NCBI RefSeq assembly: GCF_001418655.1
Contig: NZ_LIQZ01000192.1
Coordinates: 1 to 46,276 of the forward strand
Reading direction: 5' to 3'
Source of the DNA: Streptomyces phaeochromogenes
GTDB taxonomy: Bacteria > Actinomycetota > Actinomycetes > Streptomycetales > Streptomycetaceae
DNA length: 46,276 nt
The first letter of the stretch is position 1. Every line of letters begins with the position of its first letter. Made by a program: the position numbers and the translations under genes. Under the pieces are notes generated by a model that made no database searches, had not been told where the DNA came from, and worked only from the letters and a program-made list of their open reading frames with translations. Of this stretch, positions 1 to 8,309 are shown one piece after another.

Positions 1-8
1 GGCCACCC

Positions 9-380
9 CTACCCCTCCGCAACCACCACCGCAGAAGCCACCCCCGCGTCATGGCTCAACGACACATGCCACGACCGAACCCCCAGCTCAGCCGCCCGCG
101 CAGCAACGGTCCCCGTAACCCGCAGCCGCGGCTGCCCGCTGCCCTCGACGTAGACCTCGGCATCGGTCCAGCGCAGCCCCCCCGGCGCGCCCAACGCCTT
201 GGCCAACGCCTCCTTCGCCGCGAAGCGAGCGGCAAGGGAGGCGACACCCCGCCGCTCCCCGCTGGGCAACAGCAACTCGCTCTCCAGAAACAGCCGTTCG
301 GCCATCCCGGGCGTCCGCTCCAACGACGCCCGGAACCGGTCGATCTCAGCTACGTCGATCCCGACACCGATGATGCTCAT
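9..380 (-). CDS. acpS: Holo-[acyl-carrier-protein] synthase
   Basis: AcpS transfers 4'-phosphopantetheine from CoA to a serine of acyl carrier protein, which activates ACP for fatty acid and polyketide synthesis in the cytoplasm. The 123-aa product has the family length. It starts MSIIGVGIDVAEIDRF, with the magnesium-binding Asp9, and has the second signature FAAKEALAKALGA with Glu57. The ATG at 380 is the natural start because it places GIGID-type sequence at the N terminus. The gene lies downstream of glmS on the same strand, separated by about 350 bases that hold a gene fragment. The same neighbourhood is usual in Streptomyces. Confidence 0.96.
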   Translation of the reverse strand: MSIIGVGIDVAEIDRFRASLERTPGMAERLFLESELLLPSGERRGVASLAARFAAKEALAKALGAPGGLRWTDAEVYVEGSGQPRLRVTGTVAARAAELGVRSWHVSLSHDAGVASAVVVAEG

Positions 381-550
381 CCGGGGACTCTACGATCCGC
401 CGGAAGAGGTCGAGCAACTCCGGCGGCTCGTCCTGTCGGCTGTCTTGCTGGTCAGCCAACGCTCAGGCCTGCTCAGGAGTGGTTCCAGGAACCTCCGGGT
501 CCTCGGCGAACACGGGATGCGTCCACCCTTCCGATGGGCGAGATTAATGT

Positions 551-664
551 TCAGGCGACGGCTGCCAGCTCGCACCACATGTACTTGCCCCGATTGCCGA
601 ATCTGGACAGCGGCTGCCAGCCCCAAGGGTCCGAGCACGCCCGGACCAGCGCGAGCCCCCGGCC
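551..664 (-). pseudogene. C-terminal remnant of a HATPase_c_2 (anti-sigma/SpoIIAB-like) ATP-binding protein
   Basis: On the minus strand, a 37-residue stretch beginning GRGLALVRACSDPWGWQPL and ending KYMWCELAAVA before a TGA matches the end of the small histidine-kinase-like ATPases that are abundant in Streptomyces. These proteins typically end with GRGLxLVxxxxDxWGW followed by a KxVWxEL segment. Upstream the reading frame runs into the 3' end of glmS, so the N-terminal ATP-binding part is absent and no start codon or ribosome binding site fits. I infer a relic left by a deletion. The rest of the 346-base gap between acpS and glmS (381-550 and 665-726) shows nothing clear. Confidence 0.55.
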
Positions 665-726
665 AGGGCAACCCTCACCTTCCCGGCCGGAGCCTTCACC
701 CCCTTCATAGAGGCGCTGAAGTCGCC

Positions 727-2574
727 CTACTCCACCGTCACCGACTTCGCCAGATTCCGCGGCTGATCCACCTCGTTGCCCCGGGCGGTAGCCAACTCGC
801 AGGCGAACACCTGCAACGGCACAGTCGCCACCAGCGGCTGAAGCAGCGTCGGGGTGGCCGGGATCCGGATCAGGTGATCGGCGTACGGGACGACCGTCTC
901 GTCCCCCTCCTCCGCGATCACGATCGTCCGCGCCCCCCGCGCCCGGATCTCCTGGATGTTCGACACGATCTTGTCGTGCAGGACGGACCGCCCCCGAGGC
1001 GACGGAACGACGACGACCACCGGCAGATCCTCCTCGATCAGAGCGATCGGCCCGTGCTTCAACTCCCCCGCCGCGAAGCCCTCGGCGTGCATGTAGGCGA
1101 GTTCCTTGAGCTTGAGCGCGCCCTCCAGGGCGACCGGATACCCCACATGCCGCCCCAGGAACAGCACGGTGTTCTTCGAGGCGAGCGACCGGGCCAGCTC
1201 CCGCACCGGCTCCATGGTCTCCAGCACCCGCTCGACCTCGCACGAGATCCGGGACAGGTCACGCACCACGGCCTGGATCTCGTCGCCCCACTTCGTCCCG
1301 CGGACCTGGCCCAGATACAGCGCCACCAGATAGCAGGCCACGAGCTGCGTCAGGAACGCCTTGGTCGAGGCGACCGCTACTTCCGGCCCCGCGTGCGTGT
1401 AGAGCACGGCGTCGGACTCCCGGGGAATCGTCGACCCGTTCGTGTTGCAGACGGCCAGCACCCTGGCCCCCTGCTCCCGCGCGTGCCGCAGGGCCATCAG
1501 CGTGTCCATGGTCTCGCCGGACTGCGAGATGGCGATCACCAGCGTCCGCGCGTCCAGGATCGGATCCCGGTACCGGAACTCACTCGCGAGCTCCACCTCG
1601 CACGGGATCCGCGTCCAGTGCTCGATGGCGTACTTGGCGATCAGCCCGGCGTGGAAGGCCGTACCGCACGCGACAATGACGACCTTGTCCACCTCGCGCA
1701 GCTCGGTGACGGGGATCCGTACCTCGTCGAGCGAGAGCGCCCCGCTCGCGTCGATGCGCCCGAGCAGCGTGTCGGCGACGGCCTTCGGCTGCTCGGCGAT
1801 CTCCTTGAGCATGAAGTAGTCGTAGCCGCCCTTCTCGGCGGCGGAGACGTCCCAGTCGACGTGGTACGGCCGCACCTCGGCTGGCCGCCCGTCGAACCCG
1901 GTGACACTCACCGCGTCCCGCCGCAGCTCGACCACCTGGTCCTGCCCGAGCTCGATGGCGGACCGGGTGTGCGCGATGAAGGCGGCGACATCGGAGGCGA
2001 GAAAGGCCTCGCCCTCCCCGACCCCGACGACGAGCGGCGAGTTGCGCCGCGCGCCCACGACCACGTCCGGCTCGTCGGCGTGCGCGGCGACCAGTGTGAA
2101 GGCGCCCTCCAGCCGCCGGCACACCAGCCGCATGGCCTCGGCGAGGTCGGCGCAGGCGGAGAACTCCTCGGCGAGCAGATGCGCGACGACCTCGGTGTCG
2201 GTCTCGGAGGTCAGCTCGTGCCCCCGCTCCGCCAACTCGGCGCGCAGCGCGGCGAAGTTCTCGATGATGCCGTTGTGGACGACGGCGACGCGCCCCGCGT
2301 TGTCGAGATGAGGATGGGCGTTGGCGTCGGTCGGCCCGCCATGCGTGGCCCACCGGGTGTGCCCGATGCCCGTGGACCCGGTCGGCAACGGCCGCTCGAC
2401 CAGCTCCTTCTCCAGGTTGGCGAGCTTCCCGGCCTTCTTCGCGGCGGCCATCCCGCCGTCCGCGAGCACCGCGACGCCCGCCGAGTCGTAACCCCGGTAC
2501 TCCAGCCGCTTCAGTCCGGCCACCACCACATCGAGCGCCGACTGCGACCCCACGTATCCCACGATTCCGCACAT
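727..2574 (-). CDS. glmS: Glutamine--fructose-6-phosphate aminotransferase (isomerizing)
   Basis: GlmS makes glucosamine-6-phosphate from fructose-6-phosphate and glutamine, the first committed step toward UDP-GlcNAc for peptidoglycan. The 615-aa protein starts MCGIVGYVG, so Cys2 is exposed as the glutaminase nucleophile after Met removal. The N-terminal class II amidotransferase domain contains HTRWATHG and the HNGIIENF segment. Two SIS sugar-isomerase domains follow, with SQSGET and STKAF signatures, and the C terminus ends NLAKSVTVE as usual for the family. Its product is isomerised by GlmM, encoded about 3 kb away in this window. No glmS ribozyme-like leader is evident upstream, only 111 bases to the next gene. 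Confidence 0.97.
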   Translation of the reverse strand: MCGIVGYVGSQSALDVVVAGLKRLEYRGYDSAGVAVLADGGMAAAKKAGKLANLEKELVERPLPTGSTGIGHTRWATHGGPTDANAHPHLDNAGRVAVVHNGIIENFAALRAELAERGHELTSETDTEVVAHLLAEEFSACADLAEAMRLVCRRLEGAFTLVAAHADEPDVVVGARRNSPLVVGVGEGEAFLASDVAAFIAHTRSAIELGQDQVVELRRDAVSVTGFDGRPAEVRPYHVDWDVSAAEKGGYDYFMLKEIAEQPKAVADTLLGRIDASGALSLDEVRIPVTELREVDKVVIVACGTAFHAGLIAKYAIEHWTRIPCEVELASEFRYRDPILDARTLVIAISQSGETMDTLMALRHAREQGARVLAVCNTNGSTIPRESDAVLYTHAGPEVAVASTKAFLTQLVACYLVALYLGQVRGTKWGDEIQAVVRDLSRISCEVERVLETMEPVRELARSLASKNTVLFLGRHVGYPVALEGALKLKELAYMHAEGFAAGELKHGPIALIEEDLPVVVVVPSPRGRSVLHDKIVSNIQEIRARGARTIVIAEEGDETVVPYADHLIRIPATPTLLQPLVATVPLQVFACELATARGNEVDQPRNLAKSVTVE

Positions 2575-2685
2575 GGCGGCAGCCTAGATGCCGACGCACG
2601 CCCCGCCCCGGCACCGCGTGCCCGATATCGGAAATTGCCGCCCGGAGGGTCCGGAGCGCTCGGAGCTCCCCTGCTCCCCTGTTCC

Positions 2686-2937
2686 CTACTCCCCGCGCTC
2701 GATCCGGTCGATCGCCTCCTGGACCATGCCCAGGTACTCGACCTCCTCGCAGCGCGGCTTGCTGCCCATCTCGTAGAGGTCGATGCAGTCGTAGAGGTAC
2801 TCCCCCAGGTCCTCGTCCGGGAGGTCGACGGACAGCTCGCTGCAGACCCGGGCCTCGTGCTCCGCCGACGGGACGGCCCCGACGGCGGGCCCCGGTCTGC
2901 GTCTGCCGAATCCACGCACACGGAAACGCACGGCCAT
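2686..2937 (-). CDS. Small conserved hypothetical protein
   Basis: The 83-aa product starts MAVRFRVRGFGRRR and has an acidic C-terminal half containing DLPDEDLGEYLYDCIDLYEMGSK. I do not recognise a named domain. I prefer the ATG at 2937 because upstream in-frame sequence is arginine-rich and atypical, whereas the part from MAVRF is compact with strong Streptomyces codon bias. The gene sits between glmS (downstream, 111 bases away) and the divergent coaA. It may be a small adaptor-like cytoplasmic protein, but no function can be assigned from the sequence. Confidence 0.7.
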   Translation of the reverse strand: MAVRFRVRGFGRRRPGPAVGAVPSAEHEARVCSELSVDLPDEDLGEYLYDCIDLYEMGSKPRCEEVEYLGMVQEAIDRIERGE

Positions 2938-3122
2938 GACGACCACCCCAACCCCCGAGAACACCGGAAGGCGGCTCGCTCCCGGATGGGCGGACGCTAT
3001 CCCCGTACGAGCGGGCGGTCCAGACTTCCGGACGCACCCGGGACCCACCCGGACGCGTGTAGAACGCACCGACGTGACGGACTCCACCCGCCACCCTGTT
3101 CAAACTCCCGTAACAATGAACT

Positions 3123-4112
3123 GTGATCTCACCGGTCTCCTCGTTGCCGCGGAGCGCCCACCGGCCCAGGCCGGAGGCGACTCCCTACCTCGACCTCACC
3201 CGCTCGGAATGGAGCGCGCTGCGTGAGAAGACGCCGCTTCCGCTGACCGCCGAGGAGGTGGAGAAGCTGCGCGGCCTGGGCGATGTCATCGACCTCGACG
3301 AGGTGCGGGACATCTATCTGCCGCTCTCCCGGCTCCTCAACCTCTACGTCGGCGCGACCGACGGCCTGCGCGGCGCCCTGAACACGTTCCTCGGCGAGAA
3401 GGGCTCCCAGTCCGGTACGCCGTTCGTGATAGGCGTCGCGGGCTCGGTCGCCGTCGGCAAATCCACCGTCGCGCGCCTTCTGCAGGCCCTGCTGTCCCGC
3501 TGGCCCGAGCACCCGCGCGTGGAGCTGGTCACCACGGACGGCTTCCTGCTGCCCACCAAGGAGCTCCAGGCCCGCGGCCTGATGTCGAGGAAGGGCTTCC
3601 CGGAGTCGTACGACCGCCGCGCGCTGACCCGTTTCGTCGCGGACATCAAGGCGGGCAAGGACGAGGTGACGGCCCCCGTCTACTCGCACCTCATCTACGA
3701 CATCGTCCCCGGCAGGCGGCTCACCGTCCGCCGCCCGGACATCCTGATCGTCGAGGGCCTGAACGTCCTGCAGCCCGCCCTGCCCGGCAAGGACGGCCGC
3801 ACCCGCGTCGGCCTCGCCGACTACTTCGACTTCAGCGTGTACGTGGACGCCCGGGCCGAGGACATCGAGGCCTGGTACCTCAACCGCTTCCGCAAGCTGC
3901 GCGCCACCGCCTTCCAGAACCCGTCCTCGTACTTCCGCAAGTACACGCAGGTGTCGGAGGACGAGGCCCTGGACTACGCCCGCACGACCTGGCGCACCAT
4001 CAACAAGGTGAACCTCCTGGAGAACGTCGCCCCGACCCGTGGCCGCGCCACCCTCGTCGTCCGCAAGGGCCCGGACCACAAGGTGCAGAAACTGAGCCTG
4101 CGCAAGCTGTAG
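3123..4112 (+). CDS. coaA: Type I pantothenate kinase
   Basis: CoaA phosphorylates pantothenate to 4'-phosphopantothenate, the first and usually controlling step of coenzyme A synthesis. The 329-aa protein has the Walker A loop GVAGSVAVGKST at residues 104-115, followed by the TTDGFLLP and SYD segments and IVEGLNVLQ, all characteristic of the bacterial CoaA family related to uridine kinase. The start is GTG at 3123; an ATG seven bases upstream is in another frame. The gene is divergent from the small gene at 2686-2937 and followed after 89 bases by a DUF389 gene on the same strand. Confidence 0.95.
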   Translation: MISPVSSLPRSAHRPRPEATPYLDLTRSEWSALREKTPLPLTAEEVEKLRGLGDVIDLDEVRDIYLPLSRLLNLYVGATDGLRGALNTFLGEKGSQSGTPFVIGVAGSVAVGKSTVARLLQALLSRWPEHPRVELVTTDGFLLPTKELQARGLMSRKGFPESYDRRALTRFVADIKAGKDEVTAPVYSHLIYDIVPGRRLTVRRPDILIVEGLNVLQPALPGKDGRTRVGLADYFDFSVYVDARAEDIEAWYLNRFRKLRATAFQNPSSYFRKYTQVSEDEALDYARTTWRTINKVNLLENVAPTRGRATLVVRKGPDHKVQKLSLRKL

Positions 4113-4201
4113 GCCAGTTGGAGAACGGCCGCGGACGAGCCGTGGACGGGCCGCGCGGCCGGTGTCCCGGGCCGTCACCCCTCGCGGCTACTCTGCGGGG
4201 C

Positions 4202-5131
4202 ATGCTGCATCTCCGCCTGATCACCCCGGCCGACAGAACCGACGCCGTGGTCCGCCTGATCGAGGACACGGTCGGTACCACCCACCTGGCGGTCGTACCG
4301 GGTGCCGCCCGCAACCCCGCGGGCGACATCGTGATGGTCGACGTGGCGCGCGAGGCCGGCGACGAACTCATCGCCGGGTTGCGCGAGTTGAAGATCGACA
4401 CGCACGGCTCGATCGCCGTCGAGAACATCGACCTGTCGCTGTCGGAGCGCGCCGACAAGGCGGCGGACGACGCGCCCGGCGAGGGCGCGGACGCGGTCCT
4501 GTGGGAGCACCTGGCGGACGCGACGCACGAGGAGTCGACGCTCTCGGTCACGTACATCGCCTTCATCACGCTCGCCACGATGATCGCGGCGTGCGGTGTG
4601 GTGCTCGACAACGCGATCCTGATCGTGGGCGCGATGGCGGTGGGCCCGGAGTTCGGCCCGCTGGCCGGCTTCAGCACGGCCCTGGTCCAACGGCGCCCGC
4701 GGCTGGCCCTGCGCTCCCTGATCGCGCTGCTGGTGGGCTTCGCGGTGGCGATGGCGGTGACGGTCGGCTTCAGCCTCTTCATGGACGGCCTCGGCCTGTT
4801 CAGCGAGGCCCAGTTGGAGGGCGACCGCCCCAACACCGCCTTCGTCTACGCCCCCGACGCCTTCTCGTTCGTCGTGGCGGTCCTCGCCGGCATCGCCGGC
4901 ACCCTCTCCCTGACCTCGGCCAAGTCGGGCCTCCTGGTCGGCGTGGCCATCTCCGTCACCACGGTCCCGGCCGCCGCCAACGCGGCCGTCGCCCTCAGCT
5001 ACGGAGACACCACCCAAACCATCGGCTCCACCAACCAACTCCTGCTGAACCTCTTGGGCATCGTCCTGGCAGGAACCCTGACCCTCCTGGCCCAGAAATG
5101 GCTGTGGTCAAGGCAGAGGGCGCGCGCCTAA
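4202..5131 (+). CDS. DUF389 family integral membrane protein
   Basis: The 309-aa product begins MLHLRLITPADRTDAVVRLI with a small alpha/beta N-terminal domain of about 95 residues, followed by at least five hydrophobic segments. Signature-like pieces include STLSVTYIAFITLATMIA, LIVGAMAVGPEFGPLAG and TLSLTSAKSGLLVGVAIS. This architecture fits the DUF389 (TIGR00341-like) family, whose function is not established. I chose ATG 4202 because the residues upstream in the same frame are low-complexity and the N-terminal domain starts cleanly here. It may be cotranscribed with coaA. The TAA stop overlaps the first copy of a hairpin repeat cluster. Confidence 0.88.
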   Translation: MLHLRLITPADRTDAVVRLIEDTVGTTHLAVVPGAARNPAGDIVMVDVAREAGDELIAGLRELKIDTHGSIAVENIDLSLSERADKAADDAPGEGADAVLWEHLADATHEESTLSVTYIAFITLATMIAACGVVLDNAILIVGAMAVGPEFGPLAGFSTALVQRRPRLALRSLIALLVGFAVAMAVTVGFSLFMDGLGLFSEAQLEGDRPNTAFVYAPDAFSFVVAVLAGIAGTLSLTSAKSGLLVGVAISVTTVPAAANAAVALSYGDTTQTIGSTNQLLLNLLGIVLAGTLTLLAQKWLWSRQRARA

Positions 5132-5246
5132 GGGGCGCGAGGAACCGCGCAGCTTCCAGGGGCGCGGGGAACGGCGCAATCTTTCAGCTTCCAGGGGCGC
5201 AGGGAACGGCGCAGTCCTTTGCTTTTAGGGGCGCGGGGAACTGCGC
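5131..5246 (+). repeat. Cluster of four copies of a 20-bp GC-rich dispersed repeat
   Basis: Four near-identical 20-mers of the form AGGGGCGCGGGGAACTGCGC start at 5131, 5158, 5193 and 5227, separated by short spacers that also repeat (AGCTTCC before copies two and three). Similar units occur at 17831, 18530 and 21413. The 182-base gap between the DUF389 gene and glmM consists mainly of this cluster; the remainder (5247-5313) shows nothing else. The units abut the 3' end of the preceding gene and could act as transcript-end or processing elements, which is inference. Confidence 0.85.
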
Positions 5247-5313
5247 ACTCCAGCCACAACCAACCCGCACCCCGCAACGAACGGCTCCCCCCGCCCCCTA
5301 CCCGGCCGAAGAA

Positions 5314-6672
5314 TCAACCGAGCGCAGACTTCACCGCATCAGCCAACCGCCCCGCCACAGACCGAGCCTGATCAATATCCGCCGCCTCGACCATGACCCG
5401 AACCAACGGCTCGGTCCCGGAAGGCCGCAACAACACCCGCCCGGTGGCCCCGAGTTCCCGCTCGGCCTCACCCACCGCCGCGGCGAGCTCCGCGGACGTC
5501 CCCACCCGAGACCGGTCGACATCCGGCACGTTGATGAGAACCTGCGGCAACCGCTCCATCACGGACGCGAGTTCCCGAAGCGTACGACCGGTCTGGGCGA
5601 CCCGCGCCGCGAGCAGCAGCCCGGTCAGCGTGCCGTCGCCCGTGGTCGCGTGGTCAAGGATGATCACGTGCCCGGACTGCTCGCCGCCGAGCGCGTACCC
5701 GTGCTCCTTCATCTCCTCCAGCACGTACCGGTCCCCGACCCCGGTCTGCACGAGGGACAGCCCCTCCCGCTCCATGGCCAGCTTGAACCCGAGGTTCGAC
5801 ATGACCGTCGCGACGACGGTGTCGGACCGCAGCTCGGAACGCTCCCGCATCGCGAGCGCGAGCACGGCGAGGATCTGGTCGCCGTCGACCTCAGCACCCG
5901 TGTGGTCCACGGCGAGGCACCGGTCGGCGTCACCGTCGTGCGCGATACCGAGAGCGGCCCCGTGCTCGATGACGGCGGCCTTGAGCAGGCCGAGGTGCGT
6001 GGAACCGCACCCGTCGTTGATGTTGAGCCCGTCCGGGTCGGCGCCGATCGTGACGATCTCGGCGCCGGCGCGGGTGAAGGCCTCGGGCGAGACCCGGGCC
6101 GCAGCGCCGTGCGCCTCGTCGAGGACGACCTTCAGACCGTCCAGACGGTTCGGAACGGCCGTGAGGAGATGGGCTACGTACTGGTCGAAGCCCTCCTCGT
6201 ACGAGCGGACGCGGCCGACGCCCGAGCCGGTGGGCCGGTCCCAGGGAGCGCCGGTGCGGTGCTCCTCGTAGACGGCCTCGATCCGGTCCTCCAGCTCGTC
6301 GGCGAGCTTGTGTCCGCCGCGGGCGAAGAACTTGATGCCGTTGTCCGGCATGGCGTTGTGGCTGGCGGAGAGCATCACACCGAGGTCCGCGCCGAGCGCA
6401 CCGGTGAGATACGCCACCGCGGGGGTCGGCAGGACGCCGACGCGCAGGACGTCCACGCCCGCGCTGGCGAGGCCCGCGACCACGGCGGCCTCCAGGAACT
6501 CCCCGGACGCGCGCGGGTCCCGGCCGACCACCGCCGTCGGCCGGTGGCCTTCGAAGGTTCCCGCTTCGGCCAGTACGTGCGCCGCCGCCACGGAGAGGCC
6601 GAGCGTGAGCTCGGCCGTCAGATCCGCGTTGGCGACACCACGTACGCCGTCCGTCCCGAAGAGTCGTCCCAC
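5314..6672 (-). CDS. glmM: Phosphoglucosamine mutase
   Basis: GlmM converts glucosamine-6-phosphate to glucosamine-1-phosphate for UDP-GlcNAc synthesis. The 452-aa product has the family length and starts MGRLFGTDGVRG. The active-site serine lies in SASHNAMPDNGIKFF (Ser104), the metal-binding loop reads DGDADRC, and the sugar-binding loop contains GGEQSGH. The C-terminal phosphate-binding segment is RPSGTEPLVRVM. The start is GTG at 6672, preceded by a strong GGAGG ribosome binding site. It lies downstream of rpsI on the same strand but behind a strong terminator, so it probably has its own promoter in 6673-6870. Confidence 0.97.
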   Translation of the reverse strand: MGRLFGTDGVRGVANADLTAELTLGLSVAAAHVLAEAGTFEGHRPTAVVGRDPRASGEFLEAAVVAGLASAGVDVLRVGVLPTPAVAYLTGALGADLGVMLSASHNAMPDNGIKFFARGGHKLADELEDRIEAVYEEHRTGAPWDRPTGSGVGRVRSYEEGFDQYVAHLLTAVPNRLDGLKVVLDEAHGAAARVSPEAFTRAGAEIVTIGADPDGLNINDGCGSTHLGLLKAAVIEHGAALGIAHDGDADRCLAVDHTGAEVDGDQILAVLALAMRERSELRSDTVVATVMSNLGFKLAMEREGLSLVQTGVGDRYVLEEMKEHGYALGGEQSGHVIILDHATTGDGTLTGLLLAARVAQTGRTLRELASVMERLPQVLINVPDVDRSRVGTSAELAAAVGEAERELGATGRVLLRPSGTEPLVRVMVEAADIDQARSVAGRLADAVKSALG

Positions 6673-6870
6673 TGGTGTCCTCCGAACTTGCTCAGGCTTA
6701 CTCAGAAACGTGCGGCTCAGGCCAGGGGTCCGGCTGCGGCCCTTGTCAGGGTCCGGCTACGACCCCTGTCAGGTATATCCCCCGGACCTGTATATCTCCC
6801 AGGTCCGTCGCAAGGCTGCCGCCTTGCAGGCCTCTCTCGAGACAGACTTCCGGACCTGTTCCAAGGTTGT
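6673..6870 (-). promoter_or_regulatory. glmM upstream region with tandem and inverted repeats
   Basis: This 198-base stretch separates the rpsI terminator from glmM. It contains an imperfect tandem 23-bp repeat (6728-6750 and 6751-6773, 20 of 23 identical), two copies of GTATATC 17 bp apart (6773-6779 and 6790-6796), and an inverted repeat GGACCTG/CAGGTCC (6784-6790 and 6800-6806). The AT-rich GATATAC motifs on the minus strand could be promoter -10 elements, and the inverted repeat could be an operator or an RNA hairpin. These roles are inferred. Confidence 0.4.
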
Positions 6871-6875
6871 GGTAA

Positions 6876-6919
6876 ACGAACGCCCCGGCGGCACAGAACG
6901 TGCCGCCGGGGCGTTTCGT
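6876..6919 (-). terminator. Intrinsic terminator of the rplM-rpsI operon
   Basis: A 14-bp perfect stem (6881-6894 with 6900-6913) with a 5-base loop, flanked by an additional A/T-rich extension, lies just 20 bases after the rpsI stop codon. On the minus strand it is followed by a short T-containing tail. It should stop most transcription before glmM. Confidence 0.85.
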
Positions 6920-6939
6920 GCAAAACAGCTGAGCGATAT

Positions 6940-7467
6940 TTAGCGCTTGCTGTACTGCGGGGCCTTACGGGCCTTCTTGAGACCGGCCTTCTTGCGCTCG
7001 ACCGCACGGTCGTCACGCTTGAGGAATCCGGCCTTCTTCAGGGCGCCGCGGTTGTTGTCCACGTCCGCCTCGTTCAGCGCGCGGGCCACGCCGAGGCGCA
7101 GGGCACCGGCCTGACCGGAGACGCCGCCACCCGAGATGCGGGCGACCACGTCGTAGCGGTCGTCGAGCTCGAGCACCTTGAAGGGCTCGTTGACTTCCTG
7201 CTGGTGCACCTTGTTGGGGAAGTAGTCCTCAAGGGTGCGACCGTTGATCTTCCACTTGCCGGAGCCCGGGACGATCCGGACGCGGGCGATGGCGTTCTTG
7301 CGACGGCCCAGGCCGGCGGCCGGCTGCGGGTCGCCGAAGCGGCCGGCGAGGGACTCCGAGGTGTACTCGCCCTCGACGGGCACCTCGGACTCGGTGGTGT
7401 ACTGCTCGACATCGACAAGCTCGGTCTCAGTCTCTTCGACCGGCTGCTCGACAGTGGTCTCGGCCAC
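6940..7467 (-). CDS. rpsI: 30S ribosomal protein S9
   Basis: S9 is a small-subunit protein whose C-terminal tail reaches the P-site tRNA. The 175-aa product has an actinomycete-type acidic N-terminal extension (about residues 1-45, rich in Glu and Thr), followed by the conserved core starting GRRKNAIARVRI and ending KKARKAPQYSKR, with the invariant terminal Lys-Arg. It follows rplM after 42 bases in the same operon and ends just before a strong intrinsic terminator. Confidence 0.97.
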   Translation of the reverse strand: MAETTVEQPVEETETELVDVEQYTTESEVPVEGEYTSESLAGRFGDPQPAAGLGRRKNAIARVRIVPGSGKWKINGRTLEDYFPNKVHQQEVNEPFKVLELDDRYDVVARISGGGVSGQAGALRLGVARALNEADVDNNRGALKKAGFLKRDDRAVERKKAGLKKARKAPQYSKR

Positions 7468-7509
7468 GATTCTCCTCAGATTCTGTTCAGTCTTAGGGGG
7501 TGGCCGGAA

Positions 7510-7953
7510 CTACTGCGCGACCTGGGTGATCTCGAACGGCACCGGCTGCTGAGCAGCGTGCGGGTGCTGGTCGCCCGAGTAGACCTTCAGCTTCGAGAGC
7601 ACCTGACGGCCCAGGGTGTTCTTGGGGATCATGCCCTTGATGGCCTTCTCGACGGCCTTCTCGGGGTTCTTCGCCAGCAGCTCGTCGTAACGGACGGAGC
7701 GCAGACCACCCGGGTAACCGGAGTGGCGGTACGCCAGCTTCTGGGTCTTCTTGTTGCCGGAGAGGTGCACCTTGTCGGCGTTGATGATGATGACGAAGTC
7801 ACCAGCGTCGACGTGGGGGGCGTAAATCGGCTTGTGCTTGCCCCGGAGGATGTTCGCGGCGGTGGTCGCCAGACGGCCCAGGACGACATCCTGAGCGTCA
7901 ATGACATACCACTGGCGAGTGATGTCGCCGGGCTTGGGGCTGAACGTACGCAC
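7510..7953 (-). CDS. rplM: 50S ribosomal protein L13
   Basis: L13 is an early-assembling large-subunit protein. The 147-aa product starts MRTFSPKPGDITRQW and contains DAQDVVLGRLATTAA and KAIKGMIPKNTLGR, typical of the family. The start is GTG at 7953 with a GAAGG ribosome binding site. It is the first gene of an operon with rpsI. A HrdB-like promoter lies about 180 bases upstream, and a long hairpin sits directly before the ribosome binding site. Confidence 0.97.
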   Translation of the reverse strand: MRTFSPKPGDITRQWYVIDAQDVVLGRLATTAANILRGKHKPIYAPHVDAGDFVIIINADKVHLSGNKKTQKLAYRHSGYPGGLRSVRYDELLAKNPEKAVEKAIKGMIPKNTLGRQVLSKLKVYSGDQHPHAAQQPVPFEITQVAQ

Positions 7954-7964
7954 TTCGTAGCCTT

Positions 7965-8009
7965 CGCTTCTTCAGTGGATGGGTCCTGACACATGGCATC
8001 ACTGAAGCG
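7965..8009 (-). promoter_or_regulatory. Leader hairpin just upstream of rplM
   Basis: The arms 7965-7977 (CGCTTCTTCAGTG on the plus strand) and 8000-8009 (CACTGAAGCG) can pair in the rplM mRNA leader around a 22-base loop. The 3' arm ends next to the AAGG of the ribosome binding site. Many ribosomal operons are autoregulated through such leaders; a role here is inferred. Confidence 0.5.
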
Positions 8010-8137
8010 ATCGTGCAGCTGGGGACGACAATGCCGGGGACGCTGCCCGTATGCCGCCCACTGGTAACTGCTCCAGGGAACCTACGTAAGGGCCTCTCGC
8101 GTGAGAACGACCAAGCCGATACGCATAACGAACTGCA

Positions 8138-8167
8138 AGAGTACTCGCGCCGCCCCGGAAGGGTCAA
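8138..8167 (-). promoter_or_regulatory. HrdB-type promoter for rplM-rpsI
   Basis: On the minus strand, TTGACC (8167-8162) and TACTCT (8143-8138) are separated by 18 bp, a good match to the principal sigma consensus in Streptomyces. The predicted start near 8131 gives a leader of about 178 nt. The remaining sequence between this promoter and the plus-strand gene at 8310 shows nothing else definite. Confidence 0.7.
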
Positions 8168-8309
8168 AACGAGTGACCCCGCCCCTCCCCGGCTCGTACC
8201 AACCACCCCGAGATACCCCCTTTGGCCTCATTCCCGCTTGACACATCAGGGGTCCCGGTGCTGCCGGAGACGGACCAGCACGCCCCTTGTCCCGTCTAAG
8301 ATGCGCCCC

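Noticed and set aside
199..3126. A 975-codon plus-strand open frame antisense to glmS
   Set aside because: It mirrors the third-position GC bias of glmS, has His/Arg/Pro-rich shadow composition and no family features.
4162..7989. A 1275-codon plus-strand open frame across glmM, rpsI and rplM
   Set aside because: It crosses a terminator, a repeat cluster and three well-identified minus-strand genes; composition is that of an antisense shadow.
8238..8243. TTGACA hexamer upstream of the plus-strand gene at 8310
   Set aside because: No -10 element lies 16-19 bp downstream, and TAAGAT is about 53 bp away, so it is not a paired promoter.
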